Part shown: positions 6,891 to 10,426 of the stretch, piece by piece | Layout of the letters: each line of letters begins with the position of its first letter | How positions within the stretch are numbered: position 1 is the stretch's first letter | The notes under the pieces: generated by a model | What the model was told of the DNA's origin: nothing | What the model saw: the letters and a program-made list of their open reading frames with translations, nothing else | Databases searched by the model: none | Translations under genes and position numbers: made by a program | Origin: Paracoccaceae bacterium | Lineage (GTDB): Bacteria; Pseudomonadota; Alphaproteobacteria; Rhodobacterales; Rhodobacteraceae | Reading direction: 5' to 3' | Length of the DNA stretch: 10,426 bases | Assembly (NCBI GenBank): GCA_011523445.1 | Contig: WTGT01000268.1 | Location: 1-10,426, forward strand

Positions 6891-9011
6891 TTAATTACAT
6901 TTTCTTGTAGATAAAGTACTTGCTGACGTAAATCCTATCAAGGAAATTCCGATTGAATAATCAGGTTTCGACTGGGAAGTACTTAAAGTCTTGTATGTTC
7001 TTTCACCGGATATTTCAAATGTCAGACATTGATGATGGTAAATTGCACCAATTCCCAATTCCCTTTTGGACTCTCCTCGAAAGTCATATTCAACATTGGT
7101 GTATCCCGACCATTGATCAGAGAATGGCATGCTGAGTTTTGCACTAGCCGACTCGGATTTTTCATTGTCACTTTCTTGGTCCCTGATCCATCCATAGGAA
7201 ATATCCGCTTGATAATCATCATTTGCGATTGACAGACGTGAATAATTACTGACCACTCTTAAATCATTATCACCTACAAACAACGAACTGACCTCAACAT
7301 TTTCTCCCAACTCCAGAATACTTTTGGCAAAATAATGTGTTTCTTGGTTTCCAGCATGAACATATTTAGGTTTTTTCTCGGGATCCATCTCGGCATCCAT
7401 TATGGTTTTCCCAAATATCAAATCGAGTTGGTTGTCTTGGAAAGTGGTATAGTATTTTAATCCCAAACTCACTTCTCGACCATCCCTTACAAATGTTTCT
7501 GCGATATCCTGCTGGTTGGATAAGAATTTGCTACGATCAATCACCTGTTTTGCTTTGGGTCTTTCAGGTAGTTCAGCACCGTTATCCTGTGAATAAACCG
7601 TTTGTATGAATGGGGTAATTGTCTGGTATCCTGAGCCTCCGGACCGGGCTAGGGGAAATGACAGGTTATTTACAATCATGGCCCGACCATAGTTCACATT
7701 CTTTTTTTCTGCCGTCGTATCATGATCATACATTTCACCATGCAGGAAAACCGTTGTTGAACTTTTAAATCCCCCACCGAAAATTCTGGTGTCTGAATAC
7801 TTGCCCAACAATGATGCGTTTTTGAAATCATACTGATTCGGAGGTTCAGAATCACGGTCAGTATTTTGTAAAGTGGAATTGAATTCCAGATCAAAGGTAA
7901 GTCTGGGTCTGGCATTGGGCAAAAGATCCCTGGTTTCCAATCCCAAACTGACAATCCTTTCCATATTGTTTATTTTATTTGCCTGATCAAGAGGGCTGAT
8001 ATCGATGGTTCTGAACTTCAATTCCCCAATGGGCACTTTTTTGGTGGCCTCCAGAAAAATCAACTTGTTTTTTTCAGGAAACAAGCCAGCCGGATAGGAA
8101 GTGTTTTCCGAACTGGTATCAGTTACCAGGAAACTGATTTGAGAGGTTTCATCCGGTTTTTGGACACCTTTCAATACCAGATCCTTTTGAAACAGCCCAA
8201 GGTCATTTTCTTCCCTGAACGGATATGCTCCTTCAAAATAGATCCACCCCGATTTCGAATTATTGCGAAACTCCAAATTAAGTCCGGCTTTTTTCTGGGG
8301 GGTCCGGCCAAACGACAGTGTAATATCTGTCTGATCGTTAAGAACTTGATAGTATGGTACCTTGACCTCTATACCCACATCACTTGAATATTTAACCTCG
8401 GGGACTAAAAAACCGCTTTGCCTACCAGATGTTGGAATACCCAGGGAAAACCTTGGTAAATAGATAATGGGAACATCCCAAATCTTGAAGCTGACATTCT
8501 TGAGATGAATTCTGCCACTATCTTCTTGAACAGTCATCGATTCGGCTTGGAAATACCAAAGAGGTTTTTCTCCTGCTGTACAAACTTCGCATGTGGTAAT
8601 CAAATTATTGAAAAAAACCAATCTGCCGTTGGATCTTTTCGCTGTTCCTGATGTAATCTGCAGCCTGTTGCGGTAAAGAATTCCCAACCCTTCGATTATA
8701 CCACTTTGATCCTCACTGGAAAGCGAAGCAAAATCCGTAACGGCTTTGGTTCCAGAAGTATCAGAAATGTAAAGAGGGCCATGAAATTCATAAGTCTCGG
8801 TATCAAATTCAATCTTGGTTGCCTGCAGCAGAATATTTTCGGTTGATAACTTTACATTCCCATCAGCCAAAAAACGACCATCTCGGTAAAGAATGATTTC
8901 ATCAGCAATCAGGTTTACTTTTGGTTCTTCCTGTGACTGACCCGGATTGACCGTCCAATAGAAAATCATGGACGCAATCAAGATGTTTTTAACAAGAGAA
9001 CGAATAATCAC
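6891..9011 (-). CDS. lptD: LPS-assembly protein LptD (outer-membrane translocon)
   Basis: LptD is the outer-membrane beta-barrel that, with LptE, inserts lipopolysaccharide into the outer leaflet. The 706-residue protein starts with a signal peptide (about 1-26, hydrophobic core ILIASMIFYW). Next comes a periplasmic jelly-roll (OstA/LptA-like) domain of about 30-150, with VNLIADEIILYRDGRFLADG (32-51). The rest is a barrel domain of alternating beta strands. A CEVC pair at 141 and 144 and two C-terminal cysteines (662 and 705) are likely disulfide partners, as the barrel and periplasmic domains of LptD are joined by disulfides. The conserved IYLPRFSLGIPTSGRQSGFLVP region follows the CEVC pair. 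The start is a GTG at 9011 with only a weak AAAAGAA-like site before it. Just 11 bases separate the stop from surA. Confidence 0.95.
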   Translation of the reverse strand: MIIRSLVKNILIASMIFYWTVNPGQSQEEPKVNLIADEIILYRDGRFLADGNVKLSTENILLQATKIEFDTETYEFHGPLYISDTSGTKAVTDFASLSSEDQSGIIEGLGILYRNRLQITSGTAKRSNGRLVFFNNLITTCEVCTAGEKPLWYFQAESMTVQEDSGRIHLKNVSFKIWDVPIIYLPRFSLGIPTSGRQSGFLVPEVKYSSDVGIEVKVPYYQVLNDQTDITLSFGRTPQKKAGLNLEFRNNSKSGWIYFEGAYPFREENDLGLFQKDLVLKGVQKPDETSQISFLVTDTSSENTSYPAGLFPEKNKLIFLEATKKVPIGELKFRTIDISPLDQANKINNMERIVSLGLETRDLLPNARPRLTFDLEFNSTLQNTDRDSEPPNQYDFKNASLLGKYSDTRIFGGGFKSSTTVFLHGEMYDHDTTAEKKNVNYGRAMIVNNLSFPLARSGGSGYQTITPFIQTVYSQDNGAELPERPKAKQVIDRSKFLSNQQDIAETFVRDGREVSLGLKYYTTFQDNQLDLIFGKTIMDAEMDPEKKPKYVHAGNQETHYFAKSILELGENVEVSSLFVGDNDLRVVSNYSRLSIANDDYQADISYGWIRDQESDNEKSESASAKLSMPFSDQWSGYTNVEYDFRGESKRELGIGAIYHHQCLTFEISGERTYKTLSTSQSKPDYSIGISLIGFTSASTLSTRKCN

Positions 9012-9115
9012 AAATATTCTTTTAACAAATGCTGACAGTTATCAGTAGTACGAGTTGGCACGATATAGAAATTTTACATATGAACCAACCCGAATTGTTT
9101 ATTTTCCCAATGGAC

Positions 9116-9160
9116 TCATGCATCAGAAAAATCCAGCTTCCGAATTTTGTTGACAACCAT
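9116..9160 (-). other. Possible 14-residue leader peptide upstream of lptD
   Basis: On the minus strand an AGGAG (9167-9171) is followed after six bases by ATG (9160) and a short frame, MVVNKIRKLDFSDA, ending at TGA 9116-9118. The Shine-Dalgarno core lies mostly within the 3' arm of a perfect hairpin, so its exposure could depend on RNA folding. The frame ends 104 bases before the lptD start. A frame this short often occurs by chance; the well-placed ribosome binding site is the only support. Confidence 0.25.
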
Positions 9161-9167
9161 TATTAAC

Positions 9168-9190
9168 TCCTGTTTAAACCTCAAACAGGA
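9168..9190 (-). other. Perfect 8-bp hairpin between lptG and lptD
   Basis: TCCTGTTT (9168-9175) and AAACAGGA (9183-9190) pair perfectly around a seven-base loop, nine bases past the lptG stop. Read along the minus strand, the stem is followed by GTTAATAATGG, not a T-run, so it is a poor intrinsic terminator. It could stabilise the lptG 3' end, be a processing site, or hide the AGGAG that follows it. The rest of the 188-base gap shows no convincing promoter by eye. Confidence 0.5.
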
Positions 9191-9199
9191 AATGACTAC

Positions 9200-10426
9200 C
9201 TAAGGTAAGATTTTCAGATTGTAAATATTATTCCCCTGTTTTTCGAAATAAGGCATCAAAACAAAGAGCAAAAGAGATGAAATCAAGGAGAAATTGATTG
9301 CTGCATATTCAGATGCCAAAAATTGGCGAATGACAAAGTAATTCACAATAAGGTTAAACAGGAAGCTTGCAGCAAATATCACCATGAATGGCAAAAATTT
9401 ACGATCAAACTTGGGTAATTGAAAATTGGGAAAGGTGGTTATGCCAACAAAAACACAAAATGCCATCAATATAGGAACTGGAAAAAACAGGGATGCTATG
9501 AGGGAAGGGAAATTCTGGTTTACGACAAAGGAATACAGAACCTTGTCTAAGAAGAAAATCCCAAGCCCAAAAAGAAAAATCAAAAATGCACCTACATAAA
9601 GCCCATTCAATTCAAAAAAGGGTAGAATTCCGACACCAATTCCAACCATGAAAGCAAGTAAAAAGGGAAGGGCAATCAGGGAGACAAAGTAAACATTTTG
9701 TTCATGGGCACTTGCCAAAAGTCCGAGTTTTTCCAGAGTTTTCGATATTTTGAAACTCGTCCATACATTTGTCTGCTCCAGGGGGATTAGAGCCACAAAA
9801 TCCTCTGGTGAAATATCTGTTTTTATCAATACCCTTAAGGCATTCTCACCAATATCCGTAGCTCTGACAAGTTCAGTGTCCAAATCACATTGTTCCTCCG
9901 GAAAAATTTCGAGATAAAGGTCATGAACATGGATTTCCGAGGCCTTGCAATAATTCTCCACCGGAGAACCTTCATTATTCTTGACCAATATTTCAACATC
10001 ATCAAGATGGATCTGATTTTCCTGACCGGTATCAAGTCGTGCTGCCCTGATGATGGCGTCTTTTTCTGCAATTTCGACCTGAAACCAAAACTTGTCCTGA
10101 TTAATTTCAACCTTTGCATCCTCATTAGTGGCAGTAAGCAACTGTCGCGATTCAATATTGGTCCAGGCAACGAGGGGATTAAGGAGGGTGAGGCACAACA
10201 AGCCCAAAACAAATGACAATGCCATGACCAGACGGGTTACGTTTTGACCTTTTTTGCCAAAAGTAACAATTGCCAAATATTCCCTGCTTCTGAGCAAGAA
10301 TATACAAAAGTGAAGAGCTGACAGAAGGAAAACCATTGGCAGGTTTTCAAAAATGAATTGGGGTACAAAAAGAAGAACAAGGAGTAATTTTTTTCCCGAG
10401 ACAGAGTCCTCACCTCCTACAGATGC
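9200..10426 (-). CDS. lptG: LPS export ABC transporter permease, LptG-like (N-terminus beyond window)
   Basis: LptF and LptG form the inner-membrane permease pair that, with LptB, extracts lipopolysaccharide and feeds it to LptC. The frame is open through the right edge, adding 30 residues before the ATG at 10336. Those residues (KKLLLVLLFVPQFIFENLP) form part of the second helix, so that ATG is internal. Of 408 visible residues, helices lie at about 14-45 and 65-87. The periplasmic jelly-roll domain spans about 95-235, and helices follow at 246-270, 276-300 and 310-332. The segment ESRQLL (in LNPLVAWTNIESRQLL) and the FVSLIALPFLL helix match the YjgP/YjgQ family. LptG is preferred over LptF because lptD comes next. 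Unusually, about 76 residues with two further hydrophobic segments (344-366 and 375-394) follow the expected last helix. Confidence 0.82.
   Translation of the reverse strand, partial: ASVGGEDSVSGKKLLLVLLFVPQFIFENLPMVFLLSALHFCIFLLRSREYLAIVTFGKKGQNVTRLVMALSFVLGLLCLTLLNPLVAWTNIESRQLLTATNEDAKVEINQDKFWFQVEIAEKDAIIRAARLDTGQENQIHLDDVEILVKNNEGSPVENYCKASEIHVHDLYLEIFPEEQCDLDTELVRATDIGENALRVLIKTDISPEDFVALIPLEQTNVWTSFKISKTLEKLGLLASAHEQNVYFVSLIALPFLLAFMVGIGVGILPFFELNGLYVGAFLIFLFGLGIFFLDKVLYSFVVNQNFPSLIASLFFPVPILMAFCVFVGITTFPNFQLPKFDRKFLPFMVIFAASFLFNLIVNYFVIRQFLASEYAAINFSLISSLLLFVLMPYFEKQGNNIYNLKILP

Noticed and set aside
9168..9190. Intrinsic terminator after lptG
   Set aside because: The stem is good but the bases after it on the minus strand (GTTAATAATGG) are not a T-run, so it is recorded only as a hairpin.
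9200..10336. A complete 378-residue protein starting at the ATG at 10336
   Set aside because: The frame stays open for 30 more codons to the window edge and those residues continue a membrane helix expected in LptG, so the ATG is internal and the gene is cut by the edge.
1..10426. Mobile elements, CRISPR arrays, tRNA or rRNA genes, toxin-antitoxin or defence genes
   Set aside because: Nearly all of the sequence is accounted for by conserved housekeeping genes in expected order, and the gaps (all under 200 bases) contain none of these.

Overview
This window is a stretch of housekeeping genes from an alphaproteobacterium, most likely an AT-leaning (by eye) relative of the Rhodobacterales. The evidence is the protein sequences, especially an IspG with the alphaproteobacterial N-terminus and RGVNII..CPSCARQGFDVIKTV core, and a DUF4167 protein, a family I associate with Alphaproteobacteria. 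Gene order also fits: ispG-prfA-prmC-DUF4167 and lptG-lptD-surA-pdxA-rsmA are both blocks I recognise from that class. No mobile element, tRNA, rRNA, CRISPR array, phage gene or pseudogene was found. No gene-free stretch exceeds 300 bases.

Left half, + strand: the 3' end of an unidentified gene, possibly rodZ (1-141); ispG (isoprenoid precursor synthesis); prfA (release factor RF1); prmC (the methyltransferase that modifies RF1 and RF2), which overlaps the prfA stop by one base; then a 162-base gap and a small basic DUF4167 protein. The gap holds a long three-segment RNA hairpin. It is followed by a perfect Shine-Dalgarno sequence that is better placed for a seven-codon overlapping reading frame than for the DUF4167 start itself.

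Right half, - strand (read from right to left): lptG, which runs off the right edge; a 188-base gap with a hairpin and a possible 14-residue leader peptide; lptD; surA; pdxA; and rsmA (ksgA). lptD to rsmA are 11 bases apart or overlapping, so they look like one transcription unit. LptG and LptD belong to the lipopolysaccharide export bridge, and SurA is the periplasmic chaperone for outer-membrane proteins such as LptD. PdxA (vitamin B6) and RsmA (16S rRNA dimethylation) ride in the same operon.

The two halves converge tail to tail, and the stop codons of the DUF4167 gene and rsmA overlap by four bases. No complete new biological system is visible. The points most worth checking are the structured leader and minicistron before DUF4167, the hairpin and short reading frame between lptG and lptD, and an LptG-like protein with about 76 extra C-terminal residues that look like two added membrane helices.
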